Source: Akkermansiaceae bacterium
GTDB taxonomy: Bacteria; Verrucomicrobiota; Verrucomicrobiia; Verrucomicrobiales; Akkermansiaceae
Length of the DNA stretch: 64,000 nucleotides
NCBI GenBank assembly: GCA_903934285.1
Contig: CAIZNN010000212.1
Coordinates: forward strand, 62,001 to 126,000
Direction: 5' to 3'
The position numbers were made by a program, and so were the translations under genes. The notes under the pieces were generated by a model that saw only the letters and a program-made list of their open reading frames with translations, made no database searches and had not been told where the DNA came from. Numbering within the stretch: the stretch's first letter is position 1; each line of letters opens with the position of its first letter. Below, in pieces: positions 26,793 to 34,616 of this stretch.

Positions 26793-27461
26793 ATGAAAAC
26801 CGCCGCCCTTCTCACACTTGGCCTGTTGTTCCTCGCTCCGCTTGCCCGCGCCACAGGTCCCGCCACTCTCATCCGGCTCTATGAGGAGGAGATCCTCGCT
26901 CACGATTTGTATGTCGCACTGGGCGAGAAATTCCCCGATGTGATGCCGCTGCAAAACATCCCGCACTCCGAACTCCGCCATCGCGAGGCCCTCGCCGCAG
27001 TGCTCAAGGCCGACGGCATCGAGGTGCCCAAGCCACAGGAAGGTCACCGGTTTGTTACCGCCGGATTGGATGAAACCTTTGCCCAATGGCTTGCCGACGG
27101 ACAAAAGTCCGTGGCCGACGCCTGCCGTGCGGGTGTCCGCTTGGAAGATCATGACATCGCGGAACTGCGCCAAGCCCAAACCGATTTTCCCGCCCACAAG
27201 GAGGTACTTGCTCAACTTGAAGCGGCATCGAACAACCACCTCCGCGCCTTCCACCGCAATCTCACTGCACGCGGCGGGGCATACACCCCGGAAGCGCTGC
27301 CCGCAGCCGACTTCAAGGCGATCCTTGCCGGCACCGGTGGAACAAACGGGTGCGGCGCGGCTTGTGGTTTGACCGGCTGCGGCCCCGGCGTCACTCCCGG
27401 CGGCAAGGGCTTGGGAACCGGGAACGGCAAAGCTACGAACAAAGGACAAAAGAGGGATTGA
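26793..27461 (+). CDS. secreted DUF2202 ferritin-like protein
   Basis: 222 residues with a signal peptide (MKTAALLTLGLLFLAPLARA). The DUF2202 four-helix domain shows the di-metal-like pattern LIRLYEEEILAHDLYVALGE, IPHSELRHREALAAVL, DLEDHDIAELRQA-like and SNNHLRAFHRNL. The C-terminus is Gly/Cys-rich (NGCGAACGLTGCGPG). The ferritin-like fold with Glu/His suggests metal binding; the function is not established. Lies between a Gly-rich secreted protein and a CusS/CusR-like two-component system, converging on the latter. Confidence 0.85.
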   Translation: MKTAALLTLGLLFLAPLARATGPATLIRLYEEEILAHDLYVALGEKFPDVMPLQNIPHSELRHREALAAVLKADGIEVPKPQEGHRFVTAGLDETFAQWLADGQKSVADACRAGVRLEDHDIAELRQAQTDFPAHKEVLAQLEAASNNHLRAFHRNLTARGGAYTPEALPAADFKAILAGTGGTNGCGAACGLTGCGPGVTPGGKGLGTGNGKATNKGQKRD

Positions 27462-27478
27462 GTTCCAAAGCTGAATCA

Positions 27479-28978
27479 TCACGCATTCAGGCGCAGCACA
27501 AAGCTGGTCCACCCGGGCCGGCTTTCCTGCAGTTCCAGATCACCACCATGAGCCCGCGCTATCTCACGGGCCAGGCTCAGCCCGAGACCGACCCCGTCCA
27601 CCTGCCGCTGCCTCGCCACATCCACCCGGTGGAACCGGGTGAAGATCCGGGTTTGGTCATCCTCGGGGATTCCCGGTCCGGAATTACCGATTGTTAGAAC
27701 CGCCTGACTTGCCAACGATTCGAGATCCACCCGGATCTTGCCGCCCGGTTCATTGTATTTCACCGCGTTGACGAACAAATTGAGCAGTGCGGTGCGTAGC
27801 AACACCGGGTCGGCCTGTACGTTGATTCCCGGCGCGAGCTTCACCTCGAAATCCAGACGCATTTCCTCCGCGAGCACACGGGTGTCCTCAATGATGCCCT
27901 CCAGTATGGATGTTAGATCAACGGTTTCCGCCGCAGGCTTGAGCTGGCCGGAATCGGCGCGGGCGAGCAGCAACAGGCCGCGGGTGATGGTTTTGAGCCG
28001 TTGGGTTTCTTCTAACAATCCGCTAAAAACCTGCTGTTCCCTCGACCCGGGAGATGCTTCCTGCAGGGCGTTCTCGAGTTCCCCCTGCATGATGGCGAGC
28101 GGGGTTTTCAATTCGTGCGAGGCATCCGCACTGAAGCGGGTGGCCTGTTGGAAACTGTTTTCCAAACGATCCATCATGCTGTTGAGGACCAGGATGACAC
28201 GGGCGATCTCCGGATCCTCGTTAGACACGGGAATGCGCTGGTCCAGCCCGCGGGCGGTGACCCGCTCGGCCGTGCTAGCGATCATCCTCAGCGGCCGCAA
28301 GGCACGTCCGGCGACCAGCCACCCGCCAAGTCCCACGAGCGACAGGGCCAGCGGCAATGCCACCAGGAAAGCATTGCGCAAGCGATCCAACTCGGCGCGT
28401 GTTTGAGCAGCATTCAAGCCGATGATCAAGGTGGTGTCCGCAGTGCCAAGCATGCCCAAACGCCATTCACCCGCGACCGTGCGGATGGTCTGGAATTTGG
28501 GAATTTTGGTGAACGATACCTGACCGCCTCCGCCACCCGGACCCAGGCCGCGTCCCTGACCTCCCCGTCCACGACCGACGCTCAAGTCGTCATCGCCACC
28601 GGGAGTCGCGGCGACACCGGATGCGTCGGGATCGACCGCAAGCGTGCAATCAAGTTTCGCGTGATCGAATTCCTTCGGCCATCCCGAAGAGGTATAAAGA
28701 ACGGTGTCATCAGCAGCGTTCTTGACCATCAGAATGACCTGGTCCCGATGATCCTCGCCGAAAATGAACCCGAGCGCTACATCCAAGCGCTTGAAATCCC
28801 GGCGGTTGGTAATCCACCCCGGATGCCGTGTCCCGATGGAACGGATTTCCGTATCCAGACTTTCGGTCTTCTGCCTGGAAATCATCAGGAACGCCGCCAA
28901 CCCGAACCCGACTAACACCACCCCGGAGATGATGGCGGAAAGCAGCGCGATCTTGAGACGAAACGAGGGCGTTTTCAT
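27479..28978 (-). CDS. CusS-like sensor histidine kinase
   Basis: 499 residues: TM1 about 10-32, a periplasmic sensor of about 165 residues, TM2 about 205-228, then HAMP (LRPLRMIASTAERVTARGLDQR). H-box FSADASHELKTPLAIMQ, N-box LLNLFVNAVKYN, and G-boxes SGPGIPEDDQTRIFTRFHR and GVGLGLSLAREIARAHGG. The periplasmic part contains an unusual Gly/Arg-rich loop (VGRGRGGQGRGLGPGGGGG, near residue 130). The ATG overlaps the regulator stop by 4 nt. Confidence 0.92.
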   Translation of the reverse strand: MKTPSFRLKIALLSAIISGVVLVGFGLAAFLMISRQKTESLDTEIRSIGTRHPGWITNRRDFKRLDVALGFIFGEDHRDQVILMVKNAADDTVLYTSSGWPKEFDHAKLDCTLAVDPDASGVAATPGGDDDLSVGRGRGGQGRGLGPGGGGGQVSFTKIPKFQTIRTVAGEWRLGMLGTADTTLIIGLNAAQTRAELDRLRNAFLVALPLALSLVGLGGWLVAGRALRPLRMIASTAERVTARGLDQRIPVSNEDPEIARVILVLNSMMDRLENSFQQATRFSADASHELKTPLAIMQGELENALQEASPGSREQQVFSGLLEETQRLKTITRGLLLLARADSGQLKPAAETVDLTSILEGIIEDTRVLAEEMRLDFEVKLAPGINVQADPVLLRTALLNLFVNAVKYNEPGGKIRVDLESLASQAVLTIGNSGPGIPEDDQTRIFTRFHRVDVARQRQVDGVGLGLSLAREIARAHGGDLELQESRPGWTSFVLRLNA

Positions 28979-29649
28979 TCTTCCGGTTTCATGCGATACC
29001 CCACACCACGGATGGTTTCGATGAGCTTCTTCTCTCCTTCGCCTTCCACTTTCTTGCGCAGGCGCTGGATGTATACCTCCACCAGATTCGTGCCGGGATC
29101 AAAGTCGTAGTTCCACACCCGTTCGCAGATCTGTGAGCGGGTCAGCACCCGGCCGGGGGATCGGGCAAAATGTTCCAGCAATTCGAATTCGCGGGCGGTG
29201 AGATCGATTTTCCGCCCGGCACGTGTCACTTCGCGGGTGAGCAGGTTCACCGTCAGATCCGCCACCGCAAGGATGCTCTGACTCGCGCCCGTTGCCCGGC
29301 GCGTCACGACATGAAGGCGGGCGATCAATTCTTCGATGTAAAACGGCTTGGTCAGGTAATCATCGGCACCGAGATTCAGGCCTTCGAGGCGTTCGTTGAG
29401 TTCGCTGCGGGCGGTCAGCAGAATCACCGGCACGGCCAGCTTGCGTTCCCGCAGGTTGCGCAGGATGCTCAGCCCGTCGCGCCCCGGCAGCATGATGTCG
29501 AGCACCACCGCATCGTACGGTCGTGTCGTGACCGCAGTGAATCCCTCATCGCCGTGGTGGCACACGTCCACCACGAAGCCCTGCGCCTCCAACCCCTTGC
29601 GGATGAAGGAGGCGATCTTCTTTTCATCTTCGATGACCAGGATTTTCAT
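28975..29649 (-). CDS. OmpR/PhoB-family response regulator (CusR-like)
   Basis: 224 residues: receiver domain with D51 (AVVLDIMLPGRDG) and K in YLTKPFYIEELIAR, followed by a winged-helix output domain (REFELLEHFARSPGRVLTRSQICERVWNY; the FDPGTNLVEVYIQRLRKK recognition region). The start at 29649 matches the family; the frame extends to 29718. Partner of the overlapping kinase gene. By similarity to CusR/CopR a metal or envelope signal is likely but unproven. Confidence 0.93.
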   Translation of the reverse strand: MKILVIEDEKKIASFIRKGLEAQGFVVDVCHHGDEGFTAVTTRPYDAVVLDIMLPGRDGLSILRNLRERKLAVPVILLTARSELNERLEGLNLGADDYLTKPFYIEELIARLHVVTRRATGASQSILAVADLTVNLLTREVTRAGRKIDLTAREFELLEHFARSPGRVLTRSQICERVWNYDFDPGTNLVEVYIQRLRKKVEGEGEKKLIETIRGVGYRMKPEE

Positions 29650-30092
29650 GACGTCCGGGTGGCGCTCGTTTGGTTTCCAAGCACAGCCCTCTGGATTACA
29701 CAGTAGGAAAGCCGCCACGGCGACCTGCGGTCGGTGCAGAACCAGAATTCACCTTTCTGCCCTGGAGCACAAGCGGAACAGTCGGCACCGCACATCACGC
29801 ATCCAGACCAAAAGCGGCAGAGAACACGCTGAAATCGAGCACAGGCAACTCCTCCCGCCGTCCGTGTTTACTTCCCGATTCCTTTTATTGACTGACTTCG
29901 GAGCTTTGGGGGCGGGCGGCACGCGATGAACAACCGGACGACCTGCAAAAAGTCAAACCCCATGGATTCTAAACGAATTGTAATGTGTCGGAGGGGGCGA
30001 GGTTTATCTCACCGCCCTATTTTTCGGTGTCAGGGATGCCGAACCGGTCAGGCAAGATGCCGGTTCGTGGCTTGAACGCACGCGTGCCAACC
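29650..30092. other. 443-bp intergenic region between divergent regulator and ECF sigma genes
   Basis: No gene recognised. It holds GAATTGTAAT at 29976-29985, also found at 26246 before the Gly-rich secreted protein, and a 7-bp hairpin GAACCGG...CCGGTTC around 30040-30065 just before the sigma start. Promoters of both flanking genes must be here. Confidence 0.4.
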
Positions 30093-30692
30093 ATGGTCAA
30101 TGACTCCTCAAATATTCCCGGAAGTCTGCTCGAAGCCGCACGTGACGGGGACGAGATCGCATGGCGGGAATTGGTCGATTTACTTTATCCGCTAGTGGCT
30201 GGAACCATCCGCAACCACCTGCGGCGCGAGGCGGACCGTGACGACGTGGCCCAAGAGGTGTTCGTCAAGATTTTCGCCAACCTCGGCCAGTACGCCGGCC
30301 GTCAACCGTTCGATCATTGGGTCTCACGGATCACCTTGAACGCTTGCCGCGACTGGCTGCGACGCATCGCCGCCAGGCCTCTAACAAGCTACAGCGACCT
30401 CACCGACGACGAGCGCGAGATCCTGCAGCGCACACTTGCCAGCGATACGCCGCCCGCTGACGAAACGCCCGCCATGCTCAACGACCTGCTCGACCGGATG
30501 ATCGCCGCGCTAGCGCCCCGCGAACAAATCGTGATCCGCCTGCTTGATCTGGAACAACGCTCGGTGCAGGATGTTTGCAACCATACCGGTTGGGGAGCAT
30601 CCAAGGTCAAGGTCACGGCCATGCGCGCCCGCCGCAAACTCACCGAACAAATGCAGCGACTGGAAATGAACTCCTCATCCCAAACCGTATGA
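30093..30692 (+). CDS. ECF RNA polymerase sigma factor (second)
   Basis: 199 residues. Region 2: LLEAARDGDEIAWRELVDLLYPLVAG, READRDDVAQEVFVKIFANL, FDHWVSRITLNACRDWLRR. Region 4: LAPREQIVIRLLDLEQRSVQDVCNHTGWGASKVKVTAMRARRKL. The start at 30093 puts the domain at the N-terminus; the frame is open from 29985. It overlaps the next gene by ATGA. Its likely targets are the two TGTAAC-N17-CGTC promoters before the EF-hand and subtilase genes (inference from proximity). Confidence 0.9.
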   Translation: MVNDSSNIPGSLLEAARDGDEIAWRELVDLLYPLVAGTIRNHLRREADRDDVAQEVFVKIFANLGQYAGRQPFDHWVSRITLNACRDWLRRIAARPLTSYSDLTDDEREILQRTLASDTPPADETPAMLNDLLDRMIAALAPREQIVIRLLDLEQRSVQDVCNHTGWGASKVKVTAMRARRKLTEQMQRLEMNSSSQTV

Positions 30693-30973
30693 ATGATCCG
30701 GAACAACAGTGGCAAAAGCTCGTTGAGGCCGCCCGACGGACCAGTCCTCCCCCGGCCGCGAAGAAATCTCCTCCCCCCGGATTTGCCACCGGTATCGTCG
30801 CCTTGCGCGAATCGATCATCGCCCTCGCCCGAGTGCTGTTTTGGCGACGCTGGTCAATCACCGTCGCGGTCTTGTGTTTCGTCATCTTTGTTGTGATTTT
30901 CATGCTCTATCGCTGCACCGAATCCAGCGACCCGCTCATTGAGACGCCCGAACTCCAGCAACCCACCCCTTGA
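30689..30973 (+). CDS. small single-pass membrane protein, candidate anti-sigma factor
   Basis: 94 residues: a soluble N-terminal half with a Pro-rich stretch (SPPPAAKKSPPPG), one TM (SITVAVLCFVIFVVIFMLY, about 56-74) and a short periplasmic tail. No zinc motif or recognised family. Translational coupling to the sigma gene by a 4-nt overlap and the N-in/C-out layout suggest a regulator of the sigma (inference). Confidence 0.6.
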   Translation: MNDPEQQWQKLVEAARRTSPPPAAKKSPPPGFATGIVALRESIIALARVLFWRRWSITVAVLCFVIFVVIFMLYRCTESSDPLIETPELQQPTP

Positions 30974-30977
30974 CCTC

Positions 30978-31403
30978 ATGAAACCATCCCCTCGCGACTA
31001 CTTCGCGATCATTGCCGCTTTCCTCGCCGTTCTGCTTTGCGGCTATGGCATCGGCTTCCTCGTCGGTGAACGCACCACCCGCCAGCGCCTCGCTCACGCA
31101 GATGGCTCGTCCCAAACGCAACCGGATTGGTCCGCAGCCACCGTCGAGCGCCTGACCCGCCAACTCTCACTGACCGCCGCCCAACAAACCGCTGTCGCCA
31201 GCGAAGTCCGCCTGACGGCCACCACCATCGCCACCACCCGCCACCAGGCGATCCGCCAATACCGCAGCGCTTTGATCGATCTCCACCAACGCCTGCTGCC
31301 GCACTTGGATGACAAGCAACGCAAACAGGTCGAAGAAAGCCGGAAGCAATTGCAAATGTCTTTAGATGAAGACACCGAAAGCTCAATCGACGCCAACCAC
31401 TAA
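30978..31403 (+). CDS. Spy/CpxP-like (heavy-metal-resistance type) periplasmic helical protein
   Basis: 141 residues: an N-terminal TM/anchor (FAIIAAFLAVLLCGYGIGFLV), then an all-helical domain with VERLTRQLSLTAAQQTAVASE and HQRLLPHLDDKQRKQVEESR. This LxLTxxQ...L.P.Q...., helical pattern is that of the CpxP/Spy/CnrX ('heavy-metal resistance') group. Predicted membrane-anchored, facing the periplasm. Five nt after the candidate anti-sigma gene, so likely a sensing partner of the sigma system. Confidence 0.72.
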   Translation: MKPSPRDYFAIIAAFLAVLLCGYGIGFLVGERTTRQRLAHADGSSQTQPDWSAATVERLTRQLSLTAAQQTAVASEVRLTATTIATTRHQAIRQYRSALIDLHQRLLPHLDDKQRKQVEESRKQLQMSLDEDTESSIDANH

Positions 31404-31446
31404 CCTGGAGAATTTATGATGAACCAATCGCCCCATGAAAAATAGT

Positions 31447-31473
31447 TGTAACCGCTCTTTCAATCGGGCCGTC
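31447..31473 (+). promoter_or_regulatory. ECF-type promoter P5 (EF-hand gene)
   Basis: TGTAAC (31447-31452), 17 nt, CGTC (31470-31473), 57 nt before the EF-hand ATG. This has the layout of classical ECF promoters (AAC box and CGT box). The sequence from GTTGTAACCGCT through GGTCCCGA recurs almost unchanged before the subtilase gene (P6). Confidence 0.72.
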
Positions 31474-31529
31474 GGTCCCGATGAAGGTGGAAATCATCCC
31501 CGCCCTGGAAATCAAGAAAGGACCACAAC

Positions 31530-32075
31530 ATGAAAATCAACTGGCTAGTAATCTGCACCCTCTGTTTCACCCCGGCCGTGTTCGCACAAGGGGGACCACA
31601 GCAACAACAAAAGCGCTTCGGCGACAGCACCTGCCTGCCCGCCTACCTCGCCCAATACGACGTCAATGGTGACGGCGTCATCAGTGAGGAAGAAAAGCAG
31701 GTCATGGACTTGGCACGCGACCAAATTCAAAAAAAACTCCGGACCGATTGGGACACCAATGGCGACGGCAAGATCAGCGATCAAGAACGCACCCAGGCCA
31801 AAGACCGTCTGCGTGACATGATCACCGAATGCCGCACCACCCGCTTCCAGGAAGCCGATCTGGATAGCGACGGAGTCCTCTCCTATGAGGAGTTCATCCT
31901 GCTGCCCGGCATGGCCAAGAAGCTGGTGGACAAACCCGATGTGGTGGTCGCCATCTTTGACCGGCTCGATACCGATGACAGCGGCGCGATCTCGCTCGAA
32001 GAATTCCTCGCCTGCGTGAAACAATGCGACCAAGCCCGCGACGGCACCGGCACCGGCACGGGTTCCGGCAAATAG
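31530..32075 (+). CDS. secreted four-EF-hand protein
   Basis: 181 residues with signal peptide MKINWLVICTLCFTPAVFAQ. Four canonical EF-hand loops: D44-E55 (DVNGDGVISEEE), D75-E86 (DTNGDGKISDQE), D110-E121 (DLDSDGVLSYEE) and D147-E158 (DTDDSGAISLEE). The tail is a GTGTGTG repeat. Probably a periplasmic or extracellular calcium-binding protein. Its own ECF-type promoter (P5) sits upstream and a hairpin (32155-32179) follows. Confidence 0.9.
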   Translation: MKINWLVICTLCFTPAVFAQGGPQQQQKRFGDSTCLPAYLAQYDVNGDGVISEEEKQVMDLARDQIQKKLRTDWDTNGDGKISDQERTQAKDRLRDMITECRTTRFQEADLDSDGVLSYEEFILLPGMAKKLVDKPDVVVAIFDRLDTDDSGAISLEEFLACVKQCDQARDGTGTGTGSGK

Positions 32076-32154
32076 AACCATCCTCCTCACCGGATCGCGC
32101 CAGGTTCCTGGAAAATTATCCACCCACAGCGGTCCGTCAAAACCCAATCCTCGA

Positions 32155-32179
32155 GGCGATCCAGCAATGCCGGATCGCC
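32155..32179 (+). terminator. hairpin after EF-hand gene
   Basis: GGCGATCC (32155-32162) and GGATCGCC (32172-32179) pair perfectly across a 9-nt loop, about 80 nt after the EF-hand stop and 60 nt before the next start. No U-run follows. Confidence 0.5.
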
Positions 32180-32239
32180 TTGATTCCACGCCAACCCGTT
32201 CCTTTCGATGATCCTTCCAACAACTAGCAGAAAGATAAC

Positions 32240-33040
32240 ATGAACCGCTCCACCTTCACTCTAGGATTTGCATTGTTGGTGATCGCGGCGACCCTGGCCG
32301 CTTCGATTACCATGCGCAACGCGCCCGTCGACACCGGCAAGACCACCCGGCACGATATTGGCGCGCCCAAGATGGCCCAACCCCGCGCCCTCGCCGCCCG
32401 TGGCGGCACGGCGGGGGCAACAGCGGACCCAAAATCCCGGAATCCCCACAACCAGACACATCATCAGGAGATTGCCACCAAGGTTCAGTCATTACATGTG
32501 ACGCTCCCAGAACCATGGCTCAACGGCTTGCCAACCGAGCAACAAGCCGAATGGCGCACCCGCACGGATACTGTCGAACGTGCCGCACGCAAGAAACTGG
32601 AGCGACTCACCACCGATCTTGATCTCAACGCCGCACAAATTGACAAAATGTTCCCGTTGATCGTCCGCTCGACGCCAGGGTACGCCTCCGTCATGCTCAC
32701 CGGCGGCAACCTCACAGCAACAACCCCGGTCGCTGCCAATACCCCGGTCGCCGCCGCTGAGGAAATCCACCAAGTCCTCGACCCCCAACAGCAGACGCTC
32801 GCCGAAAACCAAGAGGTGAACCGCCAACTGTGGTGGCAGGACACACTCTCACGCCTCGAGGCTGACTTGATCGACTCAACCGGTGGTATTACGGCGACAA
32901 TCACCGCAGCTCCGACGGAGGAATCCACCGCGCCAGCCGTAACCACCCCAGCAGTGACAGCGCCAGCCACCGAGGAGCGGGTTGCGCCGGAAGCACGTGA
33001 CGACGGCAATTTGTTCGATCTTCTCGATTCCAATCGGTGA
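32240..33040 (+). CDS. hypothetical membrane-anchored helical protein with Spy-like segment
   Basis: 266 residues: an N-terminal hydrophobic segment (LGFALLVIAATLAASI), a basic/polar linker, the helical stretch RAARKKLERLTTDLDLNAAQIDKMFPLIVRS, which resembles Spy/CpxP-like helices, and a Thr/Pro/Ala-rich low-complexity tail (TAPAVTTPAVTAPATEE). Not assignable to a named family. Lies between the EF-hand and subtilase genes; a role in the same envelope response is inferred. Confidence 0.55.
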   Translation: MNRSTFTLGFALLVIAATLAASITMRNAPVDTGKTTRHDIGAPKMAQPRALAARGGTAGATADPKSRNPHNQTHHQEIATKVQSLHVTLPEPWLNGLPTEQQAEWRTRTDTVERAARKKLERLTTDLDLNAAQIDKMFPLIVRSTPGYASVMLTGGNLTATTPVAANTPVAAAEEIHQVLDPQQQTLAENQEVNRQLWWQDTLSRLEADLIDSTGGITATITAAPTEESTAPAVTTPAVTAPATEERVAPEARDDGNLFDLLDSNR

Positions 33041-33065
33041 TCACCGAGGATCAGTTTTTTATAGT

Positions 33066-33092
33066 TGTAACCGCTTTTACAATCGGGCCGTC
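33066..33092 (+). promoter_or_regulatory. ECF-type promoter P6 (subtilase gene)
   Basis: TGTAAC (33066-33071), 17 nt, CGTC (33089-33092), 56 nt before the subtilase ATG. Nearly identical to P5, including the downstream leader (GGTCCCGA, AGGTGGA, ATCAT). Confidence 0.74.
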
Positions 33093-33147
33093 GGTCCCGA
33101 CAGGTGGACATCATACCCACCCCCTGAAAAACGAAAGCAAATCTATC

Positions 33148-34383
33148 ATGAACCTCAATCGTTTCCTTATCAGTTCCGCGGTCGCAGCATTGTCTTCCAT
33201 CGCATCCGCCCAAGTCATCCCAGGCCAATACATCGTCATGCTGCGCGCTGGACATGATCCACACGGTGTGGCAATTGAGCATGGAGTTAGAGCCGAACAG
33301 ATCTATGACACGGCAGTGTTAGGTTTTTCCGGTCCGCTCTCCGCAGCCAAATTGCAGGCGTTGCAGAACGACCGGCGCGTGCAAGCCGTGGAGCCTGACC
33401 GTCAGGTGGCGATCCTCGGCCAAGTGGTGACGGCTGGGCTCACCGCCGCTACCGTCACCAGTGCCGGTGACTTGGTACCAACCGGAGTGGACCGCATCGA
33501 CGCGGAACTGAATTCTTGCACCGATGCCTCGTCTGTCGGCATCGCCATCATTGATACGGGGATCAGCCTGACGCATCCCGACCTCTATGTCGCGGGGGGA
33601 ATCTCGTATGTCACCGGTATCGCCTCCGCCAACGATGACAATGGTCACGGCTCGCATGTGGCCGGCATCACCGCCGCCAAAATCAATGGCTTAGGTGTAT
33701 GCGGGGTGGCCCCCAACGCGAAGCTATTCGCGGTAAAAGTGCTCAACAATACAGGTAGCGGCACGCTTTCGGCCGTGATCTCCGGCGTCAACTGGGTCAC
33801 CAAGAACGCCAAACTCAAGGGGATCAAAGTAGCCAACATGAGCCTGGGTTTCACCTCCACCAGCGTCACACTCAACAGCGCCATCACCAAGTCGGTCAAC
33901 GGCGGCGTGACCTATGTGGTGGCTGCTGGAAACAACGCACTTGATGCGGCGACATTCAGTCCCGCCAACCATCCCAGCGTGATCACCGTATCGGCCGTTG
34001 CAGACGAGGACGGCGACTGCGGTGGTGACGGTCTGGCCACCTACTACGGTGCGGACGACACTTTCGCCTCGTTCAGCAATTTCGGCGCGGTCGTGGATAT
34101 TGCCGCGCCGGGTGTTACCATATACTCCACGTTTATGAATGGAGGTTATGCGACCATGTCTGGCACGAGCATGGCCGCGCCGCATGTGACCGGTTGCGCC
34201 GCCCTCTATCTTGTCCACCATCCTACCGCCACACCGGCAACCGTCCGCACGGCATTGCTGGCGCAGGCGACGCCGCAATCGCCGGTGGAGCCCTGGTTGG
34301 ATACCACCGGTCGCTGGCGTGGCGGATTCAGCGGCGATCCCGATACTACCCACGAACCGCTCGTCGATGCGGCGGGACTGTAG
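33148..34383 (+). CDS. secreted subtilisin-like serine protease (S8 family)
   Basis: 411 residues: a signal peptide (MNLNRFLISSAVAALSSIAS, A), an I9 inhibitor propeptide about 25-90 (IPGQYIVMLRAG...VQAVEPD), then the S8 domain. The triad is D136 (AIIDTGIS), H167 (NGHGSHVAG) and Ser in SGTSMAAPHV (near 345), with the oxyanion Asn in VVAAGNNALD. Proteinase-K-like layout. The C-terminal ~25 residues follow the catalytic core without an extra domain. A strong hairpin terminator-like structure follows at 34425-34457. Confidence 0.95.
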   Translation: MNLNRFLISSAVAALSSIASAQVIPGQYIVMLRAGHDPHGVAIEHGVRAEQIYDTAVLGFSGPLSAAKLQALQNDRRVQAVEPDRQVAILGQVVTAGLTAATVTSAGDLVPTGVDRIDAELNSCTDASSVGIAIIDTGISLTHPDLYVAGGISYVTGIASANDDNGHGSHVAGITAAKINGLGVCGVAPNAKLFAVKVLNNTGSGTLSAVISGVNWVTKNAKLKGIKVANMSLGFTSTSVTLNSAITKSVNGGVTYVVAAGNNALDAATFSPANHPSVITVSAVADEDGDCGGDGLATYYGADDTFASFSNFGAVVDIAAPGVTIYSTFMNGGYATMSGTSMAAPHVTGCAALYLVHHPTATPATVRTALLAQATPQSPVEPWLDTTGRWRGGFSGDPDTTHEPLVDAAGL

Positions 34384-34424
34384 CCGATGAACAAGCTTCG
34401 CAAATCCCGGAGCACCCAGGCGAT

Positions 34425-34457
34425 GGCTCAACCACCGACAACTGTCGGGGTTGAGCC
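34425..34457 (+). terminator. strong hairpin after subtilase gene
   Basis: GGCTCAACC (34425-34433) pairs with GGTTGAGCC (34449-34457), and the inside, CCGACA/TGTCGG, extends the stem, leaving a tiny loop. It is 42 nt after the subtilase stop and followed by AAAA. Likely transcription end or message-stabilising hairpin. Confidence 0.7.
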
Positions 34458-34565
34458 AAAAGTCTGTAAGGCAATCCATACCACGAACCTATTCAAGGGA
34501 CTGCGTATGGACGTCAGAACATTCACATCCCGCACCACCGTCCAGCCATTCACCCCCACCAAGGT

Positions 34566-34584
34566 GATCCGGTCATGCCGGATC
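34566..34584 (+). terminator. second hairpin before secreted-protein gene
   Basis: GATCCGG (34566-34572) and CCGGATC (34578-34584) with a 5-nt loop, 32 nt before the next start codon. May be a terminator remnant or lie in the 5' leader. Confidence 0.45.
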
Positions 34585-34616
34585 GCGACGGTTCCACATC
34601 CACCTCGCCCGATTCC

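Noticed and set aside
31447-31529. Interpreting the conserved leader as a known riboswitch class
   Set aside because: No match to a riboswitch consensus I can recall, and the most conserved part coincides with promoter boxes. Kept only as a candidate structured leader.
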